Assembly: GCA_036562625.1 (NCBI GenBank)
Contig: DATCJV010000208.1
Span: forward strand, 1 to 20,250
From: DUOH01 sp036562625
Lineage (GTDB): Bacteria; Bacillota; UBA4882; UBA10575
Length of the DNA stretch: 20,250 bases
Reading direction: 5' to 3'
The notes beneath the pieces were generated by a model. It saw only the letters and a program-made list of their open reading frames with translations, was not told the DNA's origin and did not search any database. Shown here in pieces: positions 1 through 7,756 of this stretch (position 1 is the first letter of the stretch; each line of letters starts with the position of its first letter). A program made the translations under genes and the position numbers.

Positions 1-756
1 GAGCGGGGGCTGACCTTTATCGAATTTAATTATATGCTTTTACAGGCTTATGATTTCTTGATGTTGTACAGAAAGCACGGTTGTATCCTACAGTTGGGCG
101 GGGACGACCAGTGGGCCAACATCTTGGCAGGGGCAGATCTAATCCGCCGCGTGGAAAGGAAGGAAGCCTACGGAATTACTTGGCCTTTGTTGACTACGGC
201 CTCCGGGAAGAAGATGGGTAAGACCGAGGCCGGGGCGGTCTGGCTCGATTCCAAGCGGACCAGCGTTTATGATTTTTATCAGTACTGGCGGAATACAGAT
301 GATGCCGATGTCGAGCGGTTCCTCGGCCTCTTTACTTTCCTTCCCATGGATGAAGTGCGACGACTGGGAGCGCTAAAAGGGCAAGAGATTAATGAGGCCA
401 AAAGGATCTTAGCCTTTGAAGTGACCAAACTGGCCCATGGAGAAGAGGAGGCGAAAAAAGCCCAATCCACGGCGGATGCACTTTTTGCCGGCGCCGGTAG
501 TGAACAGGCCTTACCCAGTACAAAAATTAAGGTTGGGGATTACCCGAATGGTATTGCCCTCCTTGACTTGTTGGTCCTGACCGGTTTGGCGCCCTCCAAG
601 AAGGAAGGACGGCGCTTGATCGAACAAGGCGGAATCACGATGAACCAAAAGACAGTGGACGATGTAAAGACAGTGGTTTCTCTAGAGGATTTCCTTGACC
701 GGAGTTTGTTGTTGCGGAAAGGTAAAAAAATCTACCACCGGGTAGAGGTAATATAG
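1..756 (+). CDS. tyrS: Tyrosyl-tRNA synthetase, 3' part (5' end outside window)
   Basis: The reading frame is open from base 1, so the start lies upstream; about 251 codons are present. The enzyme charges tRNA-Tyr with tyrosine in the cytosol using ATP. The visible part holds the end of the class I catalytic core: an LGGDDQWANI segment (the tyrosine/tRNA-contact region, like the family's GGSDQWGN) and the KMGKTEAGAVWLD loop, the TyrRS form of KMSKS. A C-terminal S4-type RNA-binding domain follows (near LLVLTGLAPSKKEGRRLIEQ to the end), which places it in the S4-bearing bacterial TyrRS group. The N-terminal HIGH motif is not in the window. No terminator is visible in the 70 bases after the stop. 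Confidence 0.97.
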   Translation, partial: ERGLTFIEFNYMLLQAYDFLMLYRKHGCILQLGGDDQWANILAGADLIRRVERKEAYGITWPLLTTASGKKMGKTEAGAVWLDSKRTSVYDFYQYWRNTDDADVERFLGLFTFLPMDEVRRLGALKGQEINEAKRILAFEVTKLAHGEEEAKKAQSTADALFAGAGSEQALPSTKIKVGDYPNGIALLDLLVLTGLAPSKKEGRRLIEQGGITMNQKTVDDVKTVVSLEDFLDRSLLLRKGKKIYHRVEVI

Positions 757-784
757 GATTAAGTTCTATTTGGCAAGAGGGATG

Positions 785-790
785 TATAAT
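785..790 (+). promoter_or_regulatory. Isolated -10-like hexamer
   Basis: A perfect TATAAT lies 36 bases upstream of the next gene's ribosome binding site, but no -35-like hexamer sits at 15-19 bases spacing. It may be a weak promoter for the secreted-protein gene or chance. Confidence 0.2.
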
Positions 791-831
791 TTCATGTTGA
801 AATATATCATATTACGGAAGGAGGGGTGGCA

Positions 832-2922
832 GTGCGCGGAAGACAATTTTATTTTCTTTGTTTAACGGCAATTCTTCTCACAACGGCTTTTCTATCCCTG
901 CCTTCGATAGAAGCCGGATGGGAATTGACCGATTATTTTCCTTTAGGCTCCAAGATAGTGCAGATTATTGCGGATGCCGCTTTTGACCGGGATGAACAAG
1001 TGGAATACTTGTGTTTATATTCTCTCCAGGGAAGATTGGGTGTAATGTTGTTGGATCAGACACCTCAAGGCTATTCCCTGGTTTTCCACAAAACCCTGGG
1101 TGTGGGAAATCCGGAGACCGAAGGAAGGGTGGCTTTTGCGGACACTGCTTACACCTACCGTATTTTGCAAGCCGCCGATTTGGATCGTGATGGGATCCTA
1201 GAGTTTTGGACACTCTTCCATCCGGAAAAATCCGACAAAGTGGAGATGACTTTATATAAATTTAAGAATCACAGCTATTATCAGGTCTTTTCCGTTGACG
1301 GTCAGTACGATCTCCAATTCATTGACTACGAAGGGGAACTGGTCATCCATGGGGTTTTTCTTCCGTCGGGCGAAGAGAAAGGCCTCCTGGAGATTAAGAG
1401 CGCGGTCTGGGATTTTATGCGCGATGGACTGGAAGTTGGCGAAGAGCGGTATCAAATTTCCCGCCAGGATTACCTTTCCTATGCCCGTTCCCGGTGGCGG
1501 CCTCAATTCTTCACTTCGGACGGCGGGGAGAAGGTGATTACCTACCGCTGGGGAAACGCCTTGAACAAGCTGGAAGAGATCCCGGGCGAACGTGCGATCG
1601 CTTCATTATTGCCTACTAATACCTTGTCAATCGTGGAGATTATATCTGACCCCGCTTTGGATCGTGATGTGGAAGAGGAGTTTGTCGTCACCTATCTGGT
1701 GCCGGATGCCAAAGATACGCGGAAGGTTTTAATGAAGGCGGCCTTGATCAACTGGGATTTTGAAGGTTGTCAATATAGTATGACTCCACTCCCCTTTGAA
1801 GCTTATGGCTTAGCGCGGGATCCGGAAGGCAACTTTTATCGGACCTCATATATTATTCCTGGGAATGGCCTGAATCATTTGGCTTTTTTGGGTAATGGCG
1901 AACGCTTATCCTCTTTAAAACTGACCATCTTAAATAACACTGGGTTGTTTTTTGAAAAAGCCGCTGAGTTTAACGGCAGTTATCACCTACAGTTCTTTGA
2001 GGATTACACCAGAGAAGGACTGAGTTATCGGGTGGTCACTGCCGATGTGGAACCAAACGGAAGAATAAAAGTAAAGACCTGGGTCGCCCTACCGGAGAAG
2101 ACCTATCACGGATTAGGCGGTTTTAAAGTGGTTGAGGAAGAAGTCTGCAGCAGCCGCCAGTATAAGCAAGCGTTTTACCGGGTAGAAGAGCCGGTCTGGA
2201 CGAGTAATGGTTATGAGTATTTCTTGCTGCGTACTAATCACCGGAGAGCCGACGTTTTTAGCTCCACCATACCGCAAAGGGATTTTCAAGGGAATCTGGC
2301 TGATTATATCTTCAAATACATGACCCCTCTGCGGATCCACCACTGGTCTTTACAAGATCTGGATCAAGACGGACTCCAGGAAGCGCTTGTTTTGATTAGA
2401 ATAGACGAGGATATTTGGACTTGGCCACCCAAATACCGGCTGGCCATGCTGACCAAAGACGATCAGCTTCAGCTCAAAGGGATTGGCCATTATCCTTTGC
2501 AAATTGGTGATGGGAATCCGGTGTCCGGAGTATATCAGGCGGATATCACAGGTGACGGCCGGAATGAATTATTGATTTTGACTAGAGAATACCATAAGGA
2601 GCAGAAGAGGAATCAAGTCTTTTTAGAGATTATCACCAAAGATCAGGTGTCTTGGGTGAAGGCGCACAATAGTGATATTTCCTATGATGATCTAAGATTG
2701 TTCCAAATCAACGGGGAATTCTGGCTCTTTGGGTTCGTTAATGATCCGAATTATAAAGAGCGAGTAGTTTATAAGTTTGTCTGGAAGGACGGCAGATTTA
2801 GTTATAAAAGTAAAGAGAAGGTCGTTAACTTCCTTTCCTTTCTGGAAACTTTGCCGGAAGGAAAAGTCTCTGTCTTCAGTGAAAGTTTTCGTATTTTTCC
2901 GGCCCCTCCTGGGAGAAATTAA
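832..2922 (+). CDS. Secreted protein with aspartate-rich (FG-GAP/VCBS-like) repeats, function unknown
   Basis: A 696-residue protein that I do not recognise as a named family. The start is taken at GTG 832, 7 bases after AAGGAGG (818-824); the in-frame GTG at 826 would leave only 1 base. Residues 1-28 form a typical signal peptide (two arginines, hydrophobic core LCLTAILLTTAFLSL, then IEA-G), with no lipobox cysteine, so it is probably exported and released or wall-associated. At least five segments resemble calcium-binding DxDxDG loops of FG-GAP/VCBS beta-propellers: FDRDEQVE (near 52), LDRDGILEF (near 116), LDRDVEEEF (near 275), LDQDGLQEAL (near 510) and ITGDGRNELLIL (near 571). No catalytic signature is visible. 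It probably shares a transcript with the small membrane-protein gene 58 bases downstream. An integrin-like propeller fold is inference from the repeats. Confidence 0.8.
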   Translation: MRGRQFYFLCLTAILLTTAFLSLPSIEAGWELTDYFPLGSKIVQIIADAAFDRDEQVEYLCLYSLQGRLGVMLLDQTPQGYSLVFHKTLGVGNPETEGRVAFADTAYTYRILQAADLDRDGILEFWTLFHPEKSDKVEMTLYKFKNHSYYQVFSVDGQYDLQFIDYEGELVIHGVFLPSGEEKGLLEIKSAVWDFMRDGLEVGEERYQISRQDYLSYARSRWRPQFFTSDGGEKVITYRWGNALNKLEEIPGERAIASLLPTNTLSIVEIISDPALDRDVEEEFVVTYLVPDAKDTRKVLMKAALINWDFEGCQYSMTPLPFEAYGLARDPEGNFYRTSYIIPGNGLNHLAFLGNGERLSSLKLTILNNTGLFFEKAAEFNGSYHLQFFEDYTREGLSYRVVTADVEPNGRIKVKTWVALPEKTYHGLGGFKVVEEEVCSSRQYKQAFYRVEEPVWTSNGYEYFLLRTNHRRADVFSSTIPQRDFQGNLADYIFKYMTPLRIHHWSLQDLDQDGLQEALVLIRIDEDIWTWPPKYRLAMLTKDDQLQLKGIGHYPLQIGDGNPVSGVYQADITGDGRNELLILTREYHKEQKRNQVFLEIITKDQVSWVKAHNSDISYDDLRLFQINGEFWLFGFVNDPNYKERVVYKFVWKDGRFSYKSKEKVVNFLSFLETLPEGKVSVFSESFRIFPAPPGRN

Positions 2923-2980
2923 AAATAGTTCTCTTTATAACGATGAGGGAAGAAGAAAAGTCTAAAAAGGGAGGCAGGTA

Positions 2981-3451
2981 ATGGCTTACCAGGTGGCAGG
3001 GTTAGGTCTGTGGCTGGCTTTTCTGCTGATCGTTCCCGTACATGAGTGGCGTAGGTACTATCCGACCTTGGTCTTTACAGCGCTTTTGGGAGTGATTGCC
3101 GATCTTTGCGGTGTAACTTATAAACAATGGGAATATATCGGACCCACCACCGGAGGACTAAGTCTCTGGTCAGACCTGGGCATTGCTCCTCCCCAGGGGG
3201 GATTGGCTGCTTATTTTAGTGATAAATACCCTAAGTGGTCTGTTTTAAATTGGCTGGCGTGGATTTTGGCCAACGCCATTGGTGAACGGATCTTTATCCA
3301 GTGGGGTTTAATCCGTTATCACCAGTGGTCCACTGTAAAGGCGACCATCTTTTATTTTCCTTTCTTTCTCTTCATATACTTGCAGTATAGATGGTGGCGG
3401 GTAAACGATAGCGTACAGGGGAAAAATCCGGGAACTTATGGCGATTCGTGA
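2981..3451 (+). CDS. Small membrane protein, CBO0543-like
   Basis: A 156-residue integral membrane protein, preceded by AAAAGGGAGG with 6-7 bases spacing to ATG. Hydrophobic segments lie at about 5-20, 25-44, 86-104 and 117-135. Between the second and third is a polar, tryptophan-rich stretch (KQWEYIGPTTGGLSLWSDLG) and the pattern YPKWSVLNWL...ERIFIQWGLIRYHQWST. The layout and the final 'aromatic stretch, basic W-x-Y-x-x-W, then hydrophobic helix' pattern resemble the CBO0543 family of Clostridia and Bacilli, whose role is unknown. That assignment rests on remembered pattern only. It follows the secreted repeat protein by 58 bases with no terminator between, so the two are likely co-transcribed. 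A strong terminator lies 88 bases after its stop. Confidence 0.72.
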   Translation: MAYQVAGLGLWLAFLLIVPVHEWRRYYPTLVFTALLGVIADLCGVTYKQWEYIGPTTGGLSLWSDLGIAPPQGGLAAYFSDKYPKWSVLNWLAWILANAIGERIFIQWGLIRYHQWSTVKATIFYFPFFLFIYLQYRWWRVNDSVQGKNPGTYGDS

Positions 3452-3538
3452 TCGTTTCTTAATTATATAACCTGCAATATGACTAGAACATTATTTATGT
3501 TAGGAAACGAGCAGCGTACTTTGTAGCGAATCCTCCTG

Positions 3539-3582
3539 GATCAACGCCCCCTTCTCTACGATACGGGGGGCGTTGATCTTTT
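3539..3582 (+). terminator. Strong intrinsic terminator (or attenuator) before rsmI
   Basis: GATCAACGCCCCC (3539-3551) pairs perfectly over 13 bp with GGGGGCGTTGATC (3566-3578), followed by TTTT and a short T-poor tail. It ends the two-gene unit upstream. Its last base is only 46 bases before the chosen rsmI start, so it may also act on rsmI expression. Confidence 0.85.
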
Positions 3583-3628
3583 GCACAGGGGAGCTTGTCC
3601 GGAATATATGGATGTGAGGATGATGGGG

Positions 3629-4528
3629 ATGGACGACACGGAGAAGCGCGATGCTGAACAGAGAAGAATAGGAGGAGAACTGTTTTTAGTAGCCACCCCT
3701 ATCGGCAATTTGGAGGATATTTCCGCTCGGGCCTTGCGGGTTTTGAATGAAGTCGACATGATTGCCGCGGAGGATACACGACAAACCAAAAAACTTTTAG
3801 CCTATTTTAAAATCAGTAAACCTTTGATGAGTCTATATAAGGAAAACGAGAGATATAAAACGGAAAAAATTATTACTCTATTGGCAGCCGGGAGAAAGAT
3901 CGCTCTGGTTAGCGACGCAGGTATGCCGGGCATCTCGGATCCCGGCTCCTATTTAGTTAAAGAAGTTGTAGAAAAGGGATTCCAGGTTGTTCCGATTCCC
4001 GGACCATCCGCTTTACTTTTGGCGCTGGCGGCTTCTGCCCTACCTACCGGACGCTTTGTATTTGAAGGTTTTTTGGCGCGCAAAGGAAGAAAAAGAAAAG
4101 AAGAATTAGCTGCCTTAGCCCAGGAGCCCCGGACAATTATCTTATATGAAGCCCCGCACCGAATCAGAGAAACTCTACAGGATCTGCAGGAGCATTTGGG
4201 CAGTGACCGTCAGATCACAATTGCGCGAGAATTAACCAAAGTTTATGAGGAATTTTGGCGGGGCACCATCAGCCAAGCTTTGACGGAATGGAAGGAAAGA
4301 GAGATCAAGGGTGAATTCACCTTGGTTATTCAGGGCAAAGCAGAAGTCTTGCCGAAAATAAAGGATAGTACCGAAAAATACCGGAGATTCTATCCTGAAC
4401 TTATAGAACGGATTAAAAATGGGGAGAAAGCGTCCGAGGTCATCCGAGAGGTGGCACAGAGAGAAGGATTCTCCAGACACGGACTATATCAATGGTTTTT
4501 ATCAGAACAGAAAGAGATGGAAAGTTAA
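3629..4528 (+). CDS. rsmI: 16S rRNA (cytidine1402-2'-O)-methyltransferase
   Basis: RsmI uses S-adenosylmethionine to 2'-O-methylate C1402 in the decoding centre of 16S rRNA. The start at ATG 3629 lies 9 bases after GTGAGG and gives 299 residues; ATGs at 3608, 3620 and 3623 are alternatives, and the frame open further upstream would begin inside the terminator. Tetrapyrrole-methylase-fold motifs are in order: VATPIGNLEDIS (21-32), AEDTRQTKKLL, the SAM-site SDAGMPGISDPGS, IPGPSALLLALAASALPT, and LYEAPHRIRETLQDL. The basic C-terminal tail (VIREVAQREGFSRHGLYQWF) fits the RsmI helix-turn-helix end. Next to abrB and metG as in Bacillus subtilis (yabC). A bidirectional hairpin terminator begins 4 bases after the stop codon. 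Confidence 0.96.
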   Translation: MDDTEKRDAEQRRIGGELFLVATPIGNLEDISARALRVLNEVDMIAAEDTRQTKKLLAYFKISKPLMSLYKENERYKTEKIITLLAAGRKIALVSDAGMPGISDPGSYLVKEVVEKGFQVVPIPGPSALLLALAASALPTGRFVFEGFLARKGRKRKEELAALAQEPRTIILYEAPHRIRETLQDLQEHLGSDRQITIARELTKVYEEFWRGTISQALTEWKEREIKGEFTLVIQGKAEVLPKIKDSTEKYRRFYPELIERIKNGEKASEVIREVAQREGFSRHGLYQWFLSEQKEMES

Positions 4529-4531
4529 AGT

Positions 4532-4562
4532 AATCACCCACCCGTAAATAGGGTGGGTGATT
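4532..4562. terminator. Bidirectional hairpin terminator between rsmI and abrB
   Basis: AATCACCCACCC (4532-4543) pairs perfectly over 12 bp with GGGTGGGTGATT (4551-4562) across a 7-base loop. On the + strand it follows the rsmI stop by 3 bases and is followed by an A/T-rich tract. On the - strand it is followed by a T-rich stretch, so it can also end the convergent abrB transcript about 180 bases after that gene's stop. Confidence 0.75.
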
Positions 4563-4738
4563 ATTAAAATTTGGCGATGACAAACAATAAAGAGAATGGC
4601 GGTGTACACCAGGCGTCCAAATTAAGAAAGAAATCTTTTTTTCAGAAGTACGTCTGCAGAAACATACTTCACGAAACACACAGGAAAGCATTTCCGGGGA
4701 CATTGGGAAAGAGTTGTTTGAAACAGGGAGAAAGCATT

Positions 4739-4987
4739 TTAAGAAACATCTTTCATCGATTCCAGGCAATCTTGGCAGATGTTTTTATCTTTAAAAATCG
4801 TCACTCGTTCCGCATTGCCACAGAAGATACAGGCCGGTTCGTATTTTTTCAAGATAATCCTTTCCCCATCTACATATATCTCAAGAGCGTCTTTTTCTTC
4901 GATTTGAAGTGTGCGCCGTAATTCAATGGGAATAACCACCCGACCTAATTCATCCACTTTTCTTACAATTCCGGTTGATTTCATCAT
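4739..4987 (-). CDS. abrB: AbrB-family transition-state regulator with four-cysteine C-terminus
   Basis: An 82-residue DNA-binding protein. Residues 3-49 (STGIVRKVDELGRVVIPIEL and on to EIYVDGERIILKKY) form the AbrB/SpoVT swapped-hairpin domain and match Bacillus AbrB almost residue for residue. In Bacillus that protein represses stationary-phase genes and its own gene. The C-terminal half differs: instead of the Bacillus oligomerisation region it carries C53-x2-C56-x14-C71-x2-C74, a likely zinc-binding knuckle, as I recall for clostridial AbrB proteins. The start is MM at 4987 or 4984, with AAAGGGGG about 10 bases upstream. A consensus promoter lies at 5036-5064. It is the only - strand gene, convergent with rsmI and divergent from metG. 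Confidence 0.95.
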   Translation of the reverse strand: MMKSTGIVRKVDELGRVVIPIELRRTLQIEEKDALEIYVDGERIILKKYEPACIFCGNAERVTIFKDKNICQDCLESMKDVS

Positions 4988-5017
4988 TGTTTTTTCGCCC
5001 CCTTTCGCTAAGAATCG

Positions 5018-5040
5018 ACAATTGACTACAAGATAATTGT
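5018..5040. promoter_or_regulatory. Possible operator: inverted repeat over the abrB -10 and start site
   Basis: ACAATT (5018-5023) and AATTGT (5035-5040) form an inverted repeat with an 11-base gap, overlapping the -10 box and transcript start of abrB. Bacillus AbrB represses its own gene at A/T-rich sites, so autoregulation is possible, but AbrB has no strict consensus and short A/T-rich repeats occur by chance. Confidence 0.3.
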
Positions 5041-5064
5041 ACCTAAATTTCCAAAGTAAGTCAA
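5036..5064 (-). promoter_or_regulatory. Sigma-A-type promoter of abrB
   Basis: On the - strand, TTGACT (5064-5059) and TACAAT (5041-5036) are separated by exactly 17 bases. This puts the abrB transcript start near 5029, about 40 bases before the start codon. Confidence 0.85.
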
Positions 5065-5114
5065 TAGATCCAAAAATTTTACTGCTTAAGCAAGCAGGAA
5101 CGGTTGGAAATCTC

Positions 5115-5143
5115 TTGACAAATCAAGTAATAGTGGCTATATT
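5115..5143 (+). promoter_or_regulatory. Sigma-A-type promoter for the metG T-box transcript
   Basis: A perfect TTGACA (5115-5120) and TATATT (5138-5143) are separated by 17 bases, predicting a start near 5150. This is about 60 bases before the recognisable T-box Stem I, so the leader would carry an extra A/U-rich 5' segment. It diverges from the abrB promoter with about 50 bases between the -35 boxes. Confidence 0.85.
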
Positions 5144-5212
5144 AATCTTAATAAACTGCAAAGTCGCGGATTATTTGATAAAATATGTTTACAAAATTCT
5201 GTTTTCTTATAG

Positions 5213-5638
5213 GCAATGAAGGGGAAGAGTAGTGGTACGCAACGCCTGTCAGCGAGTCGGGTATGGTGGAAGCCGATCGGGGGAGTAGCCATGAACATGG
5301 CCCTGGAGCCGTCGGCTGAAGAGGGCATCAGTATGCGCCAATGCCCTTAGTAAGCTTAGACCGGGTACGCCCGTTAACGCGTTTTCAGCCGCACGTTAAC
5401 TTCTTGTAAAATTCTAACGTGAAATCTATCTCGCGCGCCCGCACCGCAGGCGCGCGAAGTTCCTTCCGGGTCGAAAAGCAAGGATTTTGCCCTGAACTCA
5501 ACTCAATAGGTAACGGCCTGGGGGATCCCCCATTTTGCCGGCAGGAAGTCCCATACGCGGGATGGAAAGGGATAAATCGGGGTGGTACCGCGGGAATGAC
5601 CTCTCGCCCCCAGGAATTGGAGGAGCGAGGGGTCTTTT
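5213..5638 (+). ncRNA. T-box riboswitch (Met specifier) upstream of metG
   Basis: The leader senses uncharged tRNA-Met and allows read-through into metG. Landmarks in order: a Stem I start around AATGAAGGGGAAGAGTAG; the distal AG-rich bulge and apical loop region (GTCAGCGAGTCGG then GGTATGGTGGAAGCC); the specifier segment GAAC-ATG-GCCCTGGAGC with AUG at 5297-5299; GGCTGAA; the Stem III hairpin CGGG-TACG-CCCG (5362-5373) followed by GTTA; and the T-box core GGTGGTACCGCGG (5581-5593). In the core, TGGT can pair with an ACCA tRNA end, fitting an A73 discriminator as in tRNA-Met. A terminator follows at 5598-5638. About 200 bases with three extra hairpins separate Stem III from the T-box, more than usual. 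The outer limits are approximate. Confidence 0.93.
5598..5638 (+). terminator. T-box regulated terminator
   Basis: GACCTCTCGC (5598-5607) pairs with GCGAGGGGTC (5625-5634) with one G-U pair, extended inward by CCCCC/GGAGG with one mismatch, and is followed by TTTT. Its left arm begins just after the T-box core, the standard arrangement for mutually exclusive antiterminator and terminator. The remaining 190 bases to metG hold no feature I recognise apart from the metG ribosome binding site. Confidence 0.9.
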
Positions 5639-5830
5639 ATGTTTTGTGCCCCTGATTAATAGATGGATAAGGCCCATTCATGACCGGATTAATGCTGGAA
5701 AAGCCTCAGCGCGGGAAGAATAACGTGGGGTGACAAAGCTAATAAAAGAGGGATCCATTAAGATCAGAGGTGCTCAGTGACTGGCGCCAATATCCTTGGA
5801 AATAACTTCACAATATAAGGAGGACTTTTT

Positions 5831-7756
5831 ATGAAAAATAAGTTTTATATTACGACTCCCATTTATTATCCCAGTGACAATCTGCATATTGGGCACGCTT
5901 ATACTACGGTAATTGCAGACGCTCTGGCCCGTTATCACCGGCAGATTGGTGATGATACCTATTTTTTAACCGGCACGGATGAACACGGACAAAAGATTCA
6001 GCGCCGGGCGGAGGCGGCCGGCAAAACACCGCAGCAATTTGTGGACGGAATTGTCTCCGGTATTCGCGATTTGTGGAATTTATTACAGATCAGCAATGAT
6101 GATTTTATTCGGACTACCGAGTCCAGACATGAAGAGCGGGTGCAGAAGATCTTCCAGCGACTTTATGACCAGGGAGACATCTATAAGAGTGAATATGAAG
6201 GATTGTACTGTACTCCATGTGAAACTTTCTGGTTGGATAGGCAAGTGGTGGATGGGAAGTGCCCGGATTGCGGCAGGGAAGTGGAGAAGGTAAAGGAGGA
6301 GAGTTACTTTTTTAAACTCTCTAAATATGCGGACCGGTTGTTGGCGCACATTGAAGCTCATCCCGAGTTTATCCAGCCGGTATCCAGAAAGCACGAGATG
6401 ATCAATAACTTCATCAAACCAGGGCTGGAGGATCTCTGTGTCTCCAGGACCACTTTTACCTGGGGAATCAAGGTTCCCTTCGACCCCAAACACGTGGTCT
6501 ATGTCTGGCTGGACGCTCTGACCAATTACATAACGGCGCTGGGGTATCCGGATGAACCGGATCTGTTCAACAGGTACTGGCCGGCAGAAGTGCATTTGGT
6601 CGGTAAAGAGATTGTCCGTTTTCATACTATAATCTGGCCAATTATTCTGATGGCGTTGGATCTGCCTCTGCCCAAACAAGTCTACGGCCACGGTTGGCTG
6701 GTTTTGGATGGAGGGAAAATGTCGAAATCCAAAGGAAACGTAGTTGATCCAGTGGTTTTGGTGGATAAATACGGAGTGGACGCCATTCGTTATTATCTGC
6801 TCAGAGAGGTGCCGTTCGGCGCAGATGGGACCTATTCGGAAGACGCTTTGATTCTGCGGATTAATACGGATCTAGCTAATGATTTAGGCAATCTGCTGCA
6901 TAGAAGCCTCTCTATGATCGAGAAGTTTGCCGGGGGGATCGTTCCCGCTCCTCATAATTATGAAGAACTGGATGAAGCATTGATCCAAGAGACCAGGACG
7001 GCCTTGGCGAAAGTGACAGAACATATGGAGAAACTCGAGACTTCCGATGCGATCAGCGCCATCTTCAGCTTGGTCGGTAAAGCGAACAAGTACATAGATG
7101 AAGCGGCGCCTTGGGCTCTTAATAAGCAGGGTAAGAAAGAGCGTCTCGCCACAGTTCTTTACACCATGGTAGAAGTGATCAGGATAACCTCTGTTTTGCT
7201 GGTTCCGTTCTTGGTGGAGACTCCGGAAAAGATCTGGCAGCAGTTGGGGTTATCAGGAAAACCCACTGATCAGCTCCTGGCTGAAGCGGCGCAGTGGGGA
7301 CAATTTCCCGCCGGGACCAAGGTGCGGAAAGGTGCTCCGATCTTTCCCCGGATTGAAGTGGAGAAAGAGGAAGAAACAGAGAAGAAGATAGCCCATGATG
7401 CTCCGGCCGAAGCGGAAAAGAATGAGACTAAAGCGGAGATTACTATCGATGAGTTTGCCAAGATTGATCTGCGGGTTGCGCAGGTACTCGCCGCAGAAAA
7501 GGTGGAAGGGGCCGATAAACTTCTACGGCTCACTGTCAAGCTTGGTGAAGAGGAAAGACAGATTGTGGCGGGAATTGCCAAATATTATAGCCCGGCGGAA
7601 TTGGTAGGCAAAGAAATTGTGGTGGTGGCGAACTTAAAACCGGTCAAGCTACGGGGTGTGCTTTCCCAGGGGATGCTCCTGGCTGCTTCACAAGGGGATA
7701 AATTGGCCGTGTTAACTCCGGACCGAAGTGTCGGCGATGGAGCGCAAGTTAGATGA
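5831..7756 (+). CDS. metG: Methionyl-tRNA synthetase with C-terminal tRNA-binding domain
   Basis: Charges tRNA-Met (initiator and elongator) with methionine; 641 residues. The start is preceded by AAGGAGG (5817-5823) with 7 bases spacing. Class I motifs are present: HIGH at 19-22 and KMSKS at 296-300. A zinc knuckle C127-x2-C130-x13-C144-x2-C147 lies in the connective insertion. After the anticodon-binding helical domain comes a Glu/Lys-rich linker, then a C-terminal EMAP-II/Trbp111-like OB-fold (from IDEFAKIDLRVAQVLAAE to LSQGMLLAAS), which improves tRNA binding and mediates dimerisation in this family. Expression is probably controlled by the T-box upstream. Its stop overlaps the tatD start as ATGA, suggesting coupled translation. 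Confidence 0.98.
   Translation: MKNKFYITTPIYYPSDNLHIGHAYTTVIADALARYHRQIGDDTYFLTGTDEHGQKIQRRAEAAGKTPQQFVDGIVSGIRDLWNLLQISNDDFIRTTESRHEERVQKIFQRLYDQGDIYKSEYEGLYCTPCETFWLDRQVVDGKCPDCGREVEKVKEESYFFKLSKYADRLLAHIEAHPEFIQPVSRKHEMINNFIKPGLEDLCVSRTTFTWGIKVPFDPKHVVYVWLDALTNYITALGYPDEPDLFNRYWPAEVHLVGKEIVRFHTIIWPIILMALDLPLPKQVYGHGWLVLDGGKMSKSKGNVVDPVVLVDKYGVDAIRYYLLREVPFGADGTYSEDALILRINTDLANDLGNLLHRSLSMIEKFAGGIVPAPHNYEELDEALIQETRTALAKVTEHMEKLETSDAISAIFSLVGKANKYIDEAAPWALNKQGKKERLATVLYTMVEVIRITSVLLVPFLVETPEKIWQQLGLSGKPTDQLLAEAAQWGQFPAGTKVRKGAPIFPRIEVEKEEETEKKIAHDAPAEAEKNETKAEITIDEFAKIDLRVAQVLAAEKVEGADKLLRLTVKLGEEERQIVAGIAKYYSPAELVGKEIVVVANLKPVKLRGVLSQGMLLAASQGDKLAVLTPDRSVGDGAQVR

Noticed and set aside
4600..4680. 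Hairpin GAAGTA...TACTTC downstream of abrB as its terminator
   Set aside because: On the - strand it is followed by an A-run, not a T-run; the hairpin at 4532-4562 is the better terminator.
4571..4921. 116-codon + strand frame overlapping abrB
   Set aside because: It is antisense to the clearly conserved abrB, and the non-overlapping part has no recognisable features.
5037..5723. Several 60-78 codon frames in the abrB-metG gap
   Set aside because: They lie across the promoter and the structured T-box leader, have no ribosome sites and no protein-like composition.
6083..6691. 202-codon open frame on the - strand inside metG
   Set aside because: It lies wholly antisense to the conserved metG catalytic region, has no ribosome site and no family features.
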